A DNA stretch of 7,183 nt from Betaproteobacteria bacterium RIFCSPLOWO2_02_FULL_62_17 (GCA_001770355.1 MEQV01000093.1:1-7183); one strand, 5' to 3'; positions 1-6,204 are shown, counted from the first letter of the stretch. The notes: generated from the sequence alone by a model not told the origin. Program-made: numbers and translations.

Positions 1-62
1 TCGGAGAGTAGCCTCGAGTGCCGGTCGGGGCTAAACGCAGTTAGACGGCGTGTAGCACGCGC

Positions 63-73
63 GGGGGGGGGGG
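63..73 (+). repeat. Eleven-base poly-G homopolymer
   Basis: Positions 63-73 are uninterrupted G. The run lies about 190 bases before the receptor start at 260 and immediately follows a small inverted repeat. Runs this long are uncommon even in GC-rich DNA. They can slip during replication, and they are also a common site of sequencing or assembly length error. Confidence 0.9.
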
Positions 74-247
74 CGACGTGCCGAATCTTTCGGTGCGCAA
101 GAACGACATCAATTTGTGGCGGTGAGCTGGGATCCGGAGCGGTCGGCGAAGTGGGGCACGGCTGTGCCGAATTTATTCGCCTGCGCCGCCGTAGAGCGCG
201 GCTCGTGCTTCGAGCATACGCATCCGGATACTGCTGCCATGGAAAAA

Positions 248-253
248 AGGAGG
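248..253 (+). promoter_or_regulatory. Ribosome binding site fixing the start at 260
   Basis: A perfect AGGAGG ends six bases before the ATG at 260. The in-frame ATGs at 239 and 254 cannot use it, because one lies upstream and the other touches it. A longer in-frame GTG start at 116 would put 48 non-signal-like residues before the signal peptide. Confidence 0.8.
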
Positions 254-259
254 ATGACT

Positions 260-1228
260 ATGAAGAAAATTCACGCAAATTTATTGACGTTTGCGGCCGG
301 TGTCGCGCTTTCCTGTGGCGCCGCGGCGCAGGCCTGGCCGGTCAAGCCGGTGCGCGTTGTCTCCACGTTCGGCTCGGGCAGCCCCGCGGACGCGCTGATG
401 CGTCTGGTGGGGCAGAAGCTGGGCGAACCGCTCGGCCAGCCGGTCGTGATCGACGTGCAGGCGGGCGCCGGCGGCCTGCTCGGTGCGCAAACGGCGGTAC
501 GCGCCGCGCCGGATGGCCACACGCTGCTCTACACCATATCCACCACGCTGGTTACCACGCCGCATCTGGTCAAGAACCGTGCAGTTGAGATGAAGGACTT
601 CGCGCCCGTCATCACCATGGCCAGGGCGTTCACCTGCATGCTCGCGGCGGTTTCTTTTCCGCCCAACAATGTGCGCGAACTGATCGAGTACGCGAAAGCC
701 AACCCCGGCAAGGTGGCCTATGGATCCAACGGCATCGGCGGCACTTATCACCTCGAGATGGAAATGATCAAGCAGAAGCACCGCGTGGATATCACCCACG
801 TTCCATACAAGGGCGGCACCGACGGGCTGCAGGCCGCGGCCGCCGGCACCATCCCGATCGCGTTCGCGCCTTGCTCCTCGGTTGTGCCGCAGGCGCGCGC
901 AGGCAAGGTCAAATTCATGGCCGTGCTGGAGCACAAGCGCGCGGCCGACTATCCCGACATAGCGGCAATGGGCGAGCAACTCCCGGACTACGAGAAGATC
1001 TCCGGCGGCGTGGACATCTGGGCGCCAGCGGGCGTCCCGGCGCCGGTGCTGCGGCGCCTGCACGAGGAGATCGACAAGGCACTGGGCCAGCCGGACGTGC
1101 AAGCGCTTATGAAGAAGATCGGCTTCCCTTATGACGGCACCGCGCTCGACGACATGGCGGTGCAGCGGCGCAAGGACTTCGAACTCGCCGGCCGGGCGGT
1201 AAAAATCGCGGGGTTGAAGGCGGAGTAG
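260..1228 (+). CDS. Bug-family tripartite tricarboxylate transporter substrate-binding protein
   Basis: Predicted periplasmic solute receptor of 322 residues, the usual Bug length. The start at 260 is set by AGGAGG six bases upstream. It opens with a classic Sec signal peptide: a KK n-region, a hydrophobic core to about residue 18, and an A-Q-A cleavage site after residue 25. The mature protein starts with WPVKPVRVV, the typical first strand. Family landmarks are the first ligand loop GSGSPAD (38-44), the AGAGG loop (68-72) and APDG (83-86). In this family two lobes close over a small carboxylate or related solute and deliver it to TctA/TctB-type membrane proteins, none of which are visible here. 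It differs clearly from the two minus-strand receptors and sits on the opposite strand, so it is probably regulated separately. The ligand cannot be told from sequence. Confidence 0.92.
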   Translation: MKKIHANLLTFAAGVALSCGAAAQAWPVKPVRVVSTFGSGSPADALMRLVGQKLGEPLGQPVVIDVQAGAGGLLGAQTAVRAAPDGHTLLYTISTTLVTTPHLVKNRAVEMKDFAPVITMARAFTCMLAAVSFPPNNVRELIEYAKANPGKVAYGSNGIGGTYHLEMEMIKQKHRVDITHVPYKGGTDGLQAAAAGTIPIAFAPCSSVVPQARAGKVKFMAVLEHKRAADYPDIAAMGEQLPDYEKISGGVDIWAPAGVPAPVLRRLHEEIDKALGQPDVQALMKKIGFPYDGTALDDMAVQRRKDFELAGRAVKIAGLKAE

Positions 1229-1276
1229 ATCCGAAAGGCCCATGGCGCGCAACGCGAGTGCCGCGCCAGCCCGGAT
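1229..1276. terminator. Extended hairpin between convergent genes, likely bidirectional terminator
   Basis: The gap between the two converging stop codons is almost filled by one imperfect stem. TGGCGCG (1243-1249) pairs with CGCGCCA (1262-1268), GGC (1237-1239) with GCC (1269-1271), and ATCCG (1229-1233) with CGGAT (1272-1276). That makes 15 base pairs, with bulges only on the left arm and a 12-base loop. There is no clear U-tract on either side, so rho-independent termination is plausible but not proven. Position and symmetry suit transcription ending from both directions. Confidence 0.5.
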
Positions 1277-1285
1277 TGTGACCGC

Positions 1286-1786
1286 TCAACCCTTGGGCTG
1301 AGGCGGATCGGGATCCGCCTCCCAGGTTGCCGAAGGCCGCGGCGTGCGCGCGATCCAATTGTCCAGCGCCGTGACGTGCTCAGTTTCCTCGTCGGCGAAT
1401 TCCGATGCCAGGCGCGCGAGGTCCGTGTTCTGCGCTTCCGCGGCGACCGACTGGTAATAGCGCATCGCGCGCAGCTCGTTGTCGCGCGCATAGCGCAGCG
1501 CGTGGTAGGGCTCCAGCGTGTTGTCGAAGGCTTCCTCGCCGCCGGTTTCGGGCGGCGTGCGCCAGCGGTATTGCCAGGACCTCAGTTCGGGCAAATCGAT
1601 ACCGCCTGCGCGCTTGCGGATTTCGTCATGGTGCAGCAGCGAGAAGCCGTGCATGTCACGGAAAACCTTGGAAACCGCGTCGTTGCGGTAGGACTCCATC
1701 ATGTCGGCCAGCTCCAGATACCTTTCGGCGGCTTCCTTTTCGAGGGCCAGCGCATGGGCGAGGAATTCGGGCAGGGTGTAGCTCAT
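1286..1786 (-). CDS. Ferritin-like (rubrerythrin-type) four-helix protein
   Basis: A 166-residue cytoplasmic protein with the pattern of a ferritin-like diiron four-helix bundle. Helices 1 and 3 carry matching ExxAxxxY motifs (E16-A19-Y23 and E104-A107-Y111). Helix 4 carries E134-T-E-H137. Helix 2 has H52 at the expected place, but the Glu three residues before it is Ser49 (codon TCG), so one of the usual iron ligands seems absent. The start at 1786 is chosen because it begins ten bases after the stop of the preceding receptor gene, has a weak AAAGG upstream and gives a normal family N-terminus; a longer frame to 1903 would only translate the receptor's 3' end out of frame. The tail after about residue 148 is Pro-rich and probably disordered. 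There is no signal peptide and no rubredoxin-type CxxC domain. It is the last gene of the minus-strand cluster. Function is unknown: peroxide reduction, iron handling or an oxygenase-like role are all possible. Confidence 0.75.
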   Translation of the reverse strand: MSYTLPEFLAHALALEKEAAERYLELADMMESYRNDAVSKVFRDMHGFSLLHHDEIRKRAGGIDLPELRSWQYRWRTPPETGGEEAFDNTLEPYHALRYARDNELRAMRYYQSVAAEAQNTDLARLASEFADEETEHVTALDNWIARTPRPSATWEADPDPPQPKG

Positions 1787-1796
1787 GTGATACCTT

Positions 1797-2852
1797 TCAC
1801 TCCGGCCTGAAACCTTTGGTCTTGATGAGAACGGCGTTCGACTCCAGTGCGTCCCGCACCATTGCCTCGAATTCGGCGACCCCCATCGCCAGTGGCTCGG
1901 CACCGATATTCAAAAACTTATCCCGCATTTCCGGCGAGGTCACGGCAGCGCTGGTCTCTTTGTTGAGCCGCTGCACAATGGTTCGCGGCGTCTTGACCGG
2001 CGCTGAAATGCCGATCCAGAAGTTGTAGTCCGAGTCCGGGTAACCCAGTTCCAGCGTCGTGGGAACCTCAGGGAACAAAGCGCTGCGTTTGGCCGAGGAC
2101 ATCGCAAGCACGCGCAGCTTGCCGCTCTTGATCAGCGCCAGGGCCCCCGGCACCGGTGAGAAATACATGTCGGCGCGGTCCGCGAGCAGTTCTGCAATCG
2201 CCCCGGCCGCACCCTTGGAGGGGACGTGGAGTATGTTCAATTTGGCGGCGATGCGAAAGCGTTCAAGACTGAGATGCGTGGCAGTGACGAAGCCCGCCGA
2301 CGCGGCAACGAGCTTGCCCGGATGCGCCTTTGCATCAGCCACTAGATCGGCGAGGGTCTTGTAGTTCTTGGCCGTAGTGACGGTCAGCCCAGTGGGTACC
2401 GTGGCCACGGTTGCCACGGGCGCCAGGTCCTTCGGGTCTACCGTACCCGGATTCAACAGCGGCGCCAGGGTGTCGGACGAGGTGTAGACACCGATCCAGT
2501 GTCCGTCCGGGGTGCTGCGCGCGACCACTTGGCCGCCGGTCAGTCCGGCGGCGCCGGGACGCGGTTCGAAAATGACTTGCCGTCCGAGGGCAAGCGCGAG
2601 CTTTTCGGCGATCATGCGGCCGACGACGTCGGGCATGCTGCCCGGCTGCACGCCAGAGATCATTCGTATCACGGTCGTGGGATAAGCCTGCGCCAATGCG
2701 GTTCCGCTGGAAATCGCCAGCGGAAATACAGCCAGCGAAAGCGCGAGCGTCGCGGCAAGGCGGTAAAGCGGTGGATGGCGTCCGGCGATCCGGCATGCGG
2801 TTCCTGACAGTTGAGCCTTTGCTGCCGGCCACCGATTCTCGTCGTTGTTCAT
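1797..2852 (-). CDS. Bug-family substrate-binding protein, tandem paralogue B
   Basis: Predicted periplasmic receptor of 351 residues. The start at 2852 has GGGAGG four bases upstream; an in-frame extension to 2972 would run into the preceding gene and looks like shadow sequence. The signal peptide is unusually long: about 30 polar residues precede a hydrophobic stretch (roughly 31-50), with A-Q-A cleavage after residue 56. The mature protein begins YPTTVIRMI. Family loops are PGSMPD (70-75) and PGAAG (99-103, where PGAGG is usual), then TPDG. It is very similar to the receptor immediately upstream: both have YTSSDTLAPLL, PKDL, YNFWIG and a final TKGFRPE, so they arose by tandem duplication. 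The stop lies ten bases before the ferritin-like gene, indicating co-transcription. No membrane transporter subunits are present. The ligand is unknown; a carboxylate or sugar acid would suit the neighbouring lactonase-like genes. Confidence 0.92.
   Translation of the reverse strand: MNNDENRWPAAKAQLSGTACRIAGRHPPLYRLAATLALSLAVFPLAISSGTALAQAYPTTVIRMISGVQPGSMPDVVGRMIAEKLALALGRQVIFEPRPGAAGLTGGQVVARSTPDGHWIGVYTSSDTLAPLLNPGTVDPKDLAPVATVATVPTGLTVTTAKNYKTLADLVADAKAHPGKLVAASAGFVTATHLSLERFRIAAKLNILHVPSKGAAGAIAELLADRADMYFSPVPGALALIKSGKLRVLAMSSAKRSALFPEVPTTLELGYPDSDYNFWIGISAPVKTPRTIVQRLNKETSAAVTSPEMRDKFLNIGAEPLAMGVAEFEAMVRDALESNAVLIKTKGFRPE
2010..2035. repeat. 26-base identical block shared by the tandem receptor genes
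   Basis: The 26 bases here recur exactly at 3127-3152, in the same orientation, at the equivalent place in the neighbouring receptor gene (the codons for the conserved DSDYNFWIG/NSDYNFWIG region). It is the longest exact match I noticed between the two copies. It reflects gene duplication under protein constraint, and it could also serve as a site for recombination that would delete one receptor. Confidence 0.85.
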
Positions 2853-2856
2853 GTTG

Positions 2857-2862
2857 CCTCCC
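2857..2862 (-). promoter_or_regulatory. Ribosome binding site of receptor paralogue B
   Basis: On the minus strand GGGAGG lies four bases before the ATG at 2852. It supports that start, and with it the long polar n-region of the signal peptide. No ATG, GTG or TTG with a comparable site lies nearer the hydrophobic segment. Confidence 0.7.
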
Positions 2863-2913
2863 TTTTTGGATGGCGCACCTTGAGAGTTTTCCGGCGATGA
2901 GCCGCTGGTCTGC

Positions 2914-3960
2914 TTACTCCGGTCTGAAGCCTTTTGTATTGATGAGTATGGCGTTCGTTTCCAGTTCGGCACGCACCATGGCCCGCAGATCGGGCATCGT
3001 CATGGTCAGGGGCTCGGCGCCCACCTTGAGGAAACGCTCGCTCATATCTTTGTCCGCCACCACCGCATTGATTTCCCGGTGTATGCGCTGCACGATGGCC
3101 GGCGGTGTTTTGGCCGATACGGATACGCCGATCCAGAAGTTGTAGTCCGAGTTCTTGTAGCCCAGTTCCAGCGAGGTCGGAACCTCTGGAAACAGAACGC
3201 TGCGCTTGGGCGACGCCATGGAAAGCATGCGAAGCTTTCCCGCGCGGACCATCTCCATGGCCGCGGGCACCGGCGCGAAATACAGGTCCGAGCGGTCGCC
3301 GAGCAACTCGGTCAGTGCCGCCACGCCCCCCTTGGCCGGAACGTGCAGGAGGTTTACGCCCGCGGCGATACGAAAGCGTTCCAGGCTCATGTGGGTGGCG
3401 GTGTTGTAGCCCGCCGAGGAGGCCACGAACTTGCCGGGTTGCGCCTTCGCGGCTTTCACCACTTCATCGAGCGATTTGAAGCTCTTGTTCGCGACGACCA
3501 CCAGAACCGTCGGCACGCTGGCTATAGTCGCGACGGGCAACAAGTCTTTTGGATCCACCACGCCGGGGGTCAGGAGCGGGGCCAGGGTGTCGGATGAGGT
3601 GTAGACGTGGATCATGTGGCCGTCGGCTGCGCCGCGCACAATGAACTGCGCGCTGGTGAGGCCCGCCGCGCCGGGATGCGGTTCGATGATCACCGGCTGG
3701 CCAAGTTGCCGCGCCAGTTTCTCGGTCATCATGCGCGGCACCGTGTCGGGCATGCTGCCGGGCGGGGCGCCGACGATCAGCTTCACCAGTTTGCTGGGGT
3801 AGTTTTGCGCCAGCGCCGTGCCGCTTGCGGTCGCGAGGCAGATCGCGAGCGCGCTGGTAATGCCGCGCCAGCGCGAGGCGTCCGCGTCGGGAGGTTTGAC
3901 TGCGTCAGGTATCCTTTCATCATGTTTTACCGGTGACAACTGAATCGCTTTCAATCGCAT
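2914..3960 (-). CDS. Bug-family substrate-binding protein, tandem paralogue A
   Basis: Predicted periplasmic receptor of 348 residues. The start at 3960 has GGGAGG four bases upstream; the frame remains open further back but there only overlaps the SMP-30-like gene in a nonsense frame. As in its paralogue, a polar n-region of about 30 residues precedes the hydrophobic part of the signal peptide (33-48), with cleavage near ALA (49-51) ahead of QNYPSK. Family loops are PGSMPD (67-72) and PGAAG (96-100), followed by AADG where PDG is typical. It ends GFRPE like its neighbour. It lies 61 bases before paralogue B and 77 bases after the SMP-30-like gene, inside the same minus-strand cluster. Two retained copies that differ in parts of the likely binding cleft suggest related but distinct ligands, which is inference. 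Confidence 0.92.
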   Translation of the reverse strand: MRLKAIQLSPVKHDERIPDAVKPPDADASRWRGITSALAICLATASGTALAQNYPSKLVKLIVGAPPGSMPDTVPRMMTEKLARQLGQPVIIEPHPGAAGLTSAQFIVRGAADGHMIHVYTSSDTLAPLLTPGVVDPKDLLPVATIASVPTVLVVVANKSFKSLDEVVKAAKAQPGKFVASSAGYNTATHMSLERFRIAAGVNLLHVPAKGGVAALTELLGDRSDLYFAPVPAAMEMVRAGKLRMLSMASPKRSVLFPEVPTSLELGYKNSDYNFWIGVSVSAKTPPAIVQRIHREINAVVADKDMSERFLKVGAEPLTMTMPDLRAMVRAELETNAILINTKGFRPE

Positions 3961-3964
3961 ATCG

Positions 3965-3970
3965 CCTCCC
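3965..3970 (-). promoter_or_regulatory. Ribosome binding site of receptor paralogue A
   Basis: GGGAGG on the minus strand, four bases from the ATG at 3960. It has the same sequence and spacing as the site before paralogue B, so the translation signal seems to have been duplicated along with the gene. Confidence 0.7.
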
Positions 3971-4037
3971 GCTGTGGTTTGCCTGAACTGCCTCCGTGCT
4001 GATTGGGGGCGAGTGGGCCCCGGTCGATTTCCTGCAT

Positions 4038-4934
4038 CTATTTGCGTTGCAGCCCATTGCGGTTTGCTGTCGCCCGGTACAAGCCGCCATCGGCGCTGGT
4101 GACAAATAAACTCGCGAGGTTCGCGCCGCCAAACGCGCAGCGCATCGGCATGTCGAAGGACAGGGGATGCGATTCCAGCACCACGCCCTTGGGCGAGATC
4201 ACGATCACCATGGGCCCGGGGCCGGATTGCCGCGAGCCGCAACAGGCGACGATATTGCCATCGCCATCCAGGCACATGCCCTCGATGCCGCGGTGCGTGC
4301 CGCGATCGTCGATGCCAAAGGTGACGAGCGATACACAATCGCCCACGCCGCCATCCGGCCGCACCGGGTAAGCACGCAGCTCGCAATGGCGTGGCCCGCC
4401 GGCTTCGCCCTCGGAGAGGTACAAGGTCTTCTCATCCGGCGAGAGCAGGACCGCGCGCGGCGCGCTGGTGTCCTGGGTGACGCGAACGATGCGCCAGGCG
4501 CGGTTGTTATCGCGCTCTAGGCGTAAAACGGAAGCGTGGGACAGCGGCGGCCGGTAAATGCCGATGGGAGGGACCGGGTTGTACGCGTCGGAGAACCACA
4601 CGCGCCCCAGTTTGTCGACACAGAGGTCGTTCGGGTGGTTGTGGATGACTCCTTCGAAGAAGGACGCCGTGGTCCGGGTGGAGCCATCCTTCTGGAATTG
4701 GACTATGCGGCGGCTGCCTTCCTGACAGCCGAAGAAATCCCCGTCGGGCGCGAAACCAATGCCGGCGATGCGCCGCATGTAGCGGCGGTATTCGCTGGTG
4801 GCATTGGTCGTTGGGTTCAAGCGATAAATGTAGCCTTCGTTGGGAACGGTGAAGTTCACGGCTTCGCCATCCCACGCAACTCCGATAGTCGGCCCCTGAT
4901 ACGGGCCCGCGACTTTTTCAAACTGCCAGCTCAT
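4038..4934 (-). CDS. SMP-30/gluconolactonase-like beta-propeller with degenerate metal site
   Basis: A 298-residue protein without a signal peptide, so cytoplasmic. Its start at 4934 has GAGGAG six bases upstream and lies 15 bases after the preceding gene's stop. Repeated blade motifs identify the SMP-30/gluconolactonase/LRE family: GIGFAPDGDF, HPNDLCVDKLGRVWFSD, LSPDEKTLYLSEG, GIEGMCLDGDGNIV and CAFGGANLASLFVTSADGG. In this family a divalent metal in the central channel is held by Glu, Asn, Asn and Asp. Aligned with the adjacent intact relative, this protein has Gln13, Asn102, Arg160 and Glu218, keeping only one ligand unchanged. The late TN pair before the CAFGG block has also become M264-R265. 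It may therefore be an inactive binding propeller or use different chemistry. The reading frame is clean and blade motifs are preserved, which argues against a decaying gene. Confidence 0.85.
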   Translation of the reverse strand: MSWQFEKVAGPYQGPTIGVAWDGEAVNFTVPNEGYIYRLNPTTNATSEYRRYMRRIAGIGFAPDGDFFGCQEGSRRIVQFQKDGSTRTTASFFEGVIHNHPNDLCVDKLGRVWFSDAYNPVPPIGIYRPPLSHASVLRLERDNNRAWRIVRVTQDTSAPRAVLLSPDEKTLYLSEGEAGGPRHCELRAYPVRPDGGVGDCVSLVTFGIDDRGTHRGIEGMCLDGDGNIVACCGSRQSGPGPMVIVISPKGVVLESHPLSFDMPMRCAFGGANLASLFVTSADGGLYRATANRNGLQRK

Positions 4935-4949
4935 GGATATCTCCTCTCT

Positions 4950-5843
4950 CTACCAGGTCGCGATGCCGGGAATTTTGATGCGGGTGCGGAACACCGACTC
5001 ATGCGAGGTGATGTAAATCGAATGCCAGTCGTCATCGCCCCAGCAGAAGTTGGTGCAATGTTCGGAGATCATCAGCCGGCCGAGCAGGGTGCCTTTGGAA
5101 TCCAGAATATGGATACCCCCTGGGCCGGTGCAGTAGATATTGCCCTCGGTATCGACCTTCATGCCGTCGGCAACGCCTTCCTCCTTGCCGACCAGCTTGT
5201 AAATAACGCGACCCGGTCCGAGGCCGCCATCGGGCTTCACGTCGAAGGCGCGGATGTGGGCGTGGCGAGTGTCGTTGACATAAAGAATCGACTCGTCCGG
5301 CGAGAAGGCAAGTCCGTTGGGCGTTTCGCCTTCCTTGACGACCATGGTGAGTTTCTTGCCATCGGGCGAAATGCGGAACACGCCATTGAAATCGAGATAC
5401 TGCTGGCAATCCTCGGCCACCATGCCGGGGATCATCATGCCGCCCGCGGGGTCGGTAAAGTAGATGGCGCCATCGGACTTCATCACGATGTCGTTGGGCG
5501 CGTTGATCTTCTTGCCCTCGAAATGCGTGGCCAGCAGGGTCTGGCTGCCGTCTTTCTCCAGCCGCCAGACGTTGCGCGAGGACCATCCGGCGACGATCAG
5601 CCGGCCTTCGCGGTCGAGCGTCATGCCGTCCGCGTAGCCGGAGGGGTGCATCACCACCTCGCGGCCCACGCCCGGCTTCCACTTGTAAATCGTGTTGCCA
5701 AGGATGTCGACGAAATAAAGCTGCCTGGTGCGCTTGTCCCACACCGGACCTTCGCCAAAATGAATGCCGTGCACGACGCGGTCGAACGGGGCGCTCGAAT
5801 CGATGATGCGATCCAGTCCCGGTGCAATCCTATCGATTTCCAT
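4950..5843 (-). CDS. SMP-30/gluconolactonase-family lactonase
   Basis: A 297-residue protein without a signal peptide; probably a cytoplasmic calcium- or zinc-dependent lactonase/esterase. The family hydrolyses aldonolactones and related cyclic esters. All four expected metal ligands are present in normal motifs: E31 in GEGPVWD, N117 in APNDIV, N176 in TPNGLAFSPDE and D226 in VADGMKVD. The late family block CTNFCWGDDD is at 263-272. The start at 5843 has AAGGA seven bases upstream. It is the first gene of the minus-strand cluster and so probably sets its expression. Its substrate is not evident; the receptors downstream suggest a sugar acid, carboxylate or lactone taken up from outside. Assignment to the family is firm, and to gluconolactonase itself is not. 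Confidence 0.9.
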   Translation of the reverse strand: MEIDRIAPGLDRIIDSSAPFDRVVHGIHFGEGPVWDKRTRQLYFVDILGNTIYKWKPGVGREVVMHPSGYADGMTLDREGRLIVAGWSSRNVWRLEKDGSQTLLATHFEGKKINAPNDIVMKSDGAIYFTDPAGGMMIPGMVAEDCQQYLDFNGVFRISPDGKKLTMVVKEGETPNGLAFSPDESILYVNDTRHAHIRAFDVKPDGGLGPGRVIYKLVGKEEGVADGMKVDTEGNIYCTGPGGIHILDSKGTLLGRLMISEHCTNFCWGDDDWHSIYITSHESVFRTRIKIPGIATW

Positions 5844-5920
5844 CGTTGAGTCCTTTATCGTCGGGTTCTTGCATTGTTGCCAAATTCTAACAAGCGCGCA
5901 TGTTTTCCGTATAACCTCCG

Positions 5921-6133
5921 GTGCCGCGTGGTTTGCTGGAAGGCCGTTTCCGCTCCGAGGTGCTGGCGCTGCATGTGCGCGAAAAGGAGATCTCGGAAGC
6001 TTTGGCGCAACGAATCAGCGCGTGGCGCCACACCGGATTCTCGGTGCACAACGGCGTGAAGGCGCTTCGGCGCGGCTTCAAGCACGGGATTGCGGCTCGC
6101 CGGCAAGCCCCTCAGACTTGGCGGCCGGATTGA
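5921..6133 (+). pseudogene. IS91-type transposase fragment
   Basis: The translated stretch from about 5948 to 6061 reads FRSEVLALHVREKEIS, then AWRHTGFSVHNGVK. The block WRHxGFSVHN is, from memory, a hallmark of the IS91/ISCR-type transposase family (PF04986, Y2 transposase), where it is preceded by a helix of FRxxVLALL type. Only about 38 residues match. An in-frame stop (5912-5914) lies just upstream, and the usual continuation into a LARY-type segment is replaced by unrelated residues, ending at 6133. Full-length family members are several hundred residues with catalytic tyrosines and a Cys-rich N-terminus, all absent here. It is a decayed remnant, evidence that an insertion or rolling-circle-type element once sat beside the EVE-nuclease gene. 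Confidence 0.65.
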
Positions 6134-6187
6134 TTTGCCTGCTATCCCTCCCTCTCGATACCAGCCCCGTGGCTAGCGGTTATCTGG

Positions 6188-6204
6188 GCGGGACTCCCAC
6201 CCGC
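6188..6204. other. Hairpin: GCGGG / CCCGC
   Basis: GCGGG (6188-6192) and CCCGC (6200-6204) form a five-pair GC stem with a seven-base loop. An upstream AGCGG (6175-6179) could pair instead with CCGCT (6201-6205), so alternative folds exist. No U-tract follows. It lies eight bases before another hairpin, within apparent element debris. A terminator or structured element end are both possible. Confidence 0.4.

Larger units (their letters stand above)
1..259. other. Upstream non-coding region, no gene recognised
   Basis: I find no credible gene here. One plus-strand frame stays open from the window edge into the following receptor gene, but its translation is arginine/alanine-rich and resembles nothing, as expected of an out-of-frame GC-rich shadow. 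The stretch contains an 11-base G run (63-73) directly after a short inverted repeat (GCGTG/CACGC, 48-52 and 56-60, 3-base loop). No convincing -35/-10 pair was found. It presumably holds the promoter and leader of the receptor gene that starts at 260. Confidence 0.6.

Noticed and set aside
116..259. N-terminal extension of the plus-strand receptor from GTG at 116
   Set aside because: It would place 48 residues before a textbook signal peptide. AGGAGG at 248-253 is correctly spaced only for the ATG at 260.
1..588. Plus-strand frame open from the window edge through the start of the receptor gene
   Set aside because: It overlaps the receptor coding sequence in another frame and its translation is Arg/Ala/Gly-rich without motifs, so it is probably chance openness from high GC.
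281..1252. Long minus-strand open frame of 323 codons antisense to the plus-strand receptor
   Set aside because: Its translation is Arg/His/Gly-rich with no family motifs, and the opposite strand encodes a clear signal-peptide-bearing Bug protein. It is a GC-rich mirror frame.
1787..1903. N-terminal extension of the ferritin-like protein
   Set aside because: These codons are the receptor's 3' end read in another frame; the family-like sequence begins at MSYTLPEF.
4006..4021. GGGGC/GCCCC inverted repeat between the second SMP-30-like gene and receptor paralogue A
   Set aside because: A five-pair stem with no T-run is weak in GC-rich DNA, and the genes on both sides run in the same direction as a likely single transcript.
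3961..4386. N-terminal extension of receptor paralogue A upstream of 3960
   Set aside because: The extension is Arg-rich, overlaps the 3' part of the SMP-30-like gene in another frame, and lacks receptor similarity; a ribosome site supports 3960.
4536..5849. Plus-strand open frame of 437 codons across the SMP-30 genes
   Set aside because: It spans two real minus-strand genes and their intergenic gap, with low-complexity composition and no recognisable domain; each SMP-30 gene has its own ribosome site and family motifs.
5884..5889. TAGAAT as -10 box of the minus-strand cluster
   Set aside because: It is a good match to the -10 consensus at a plausible distance from the lactonase start, but no recognisable -35 lies 16-18 bases upstream, so the call would rest on six bases. 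TTGGCA/GATAAA nearby has 18-base spacing but would start transcription inside the ribosome site.
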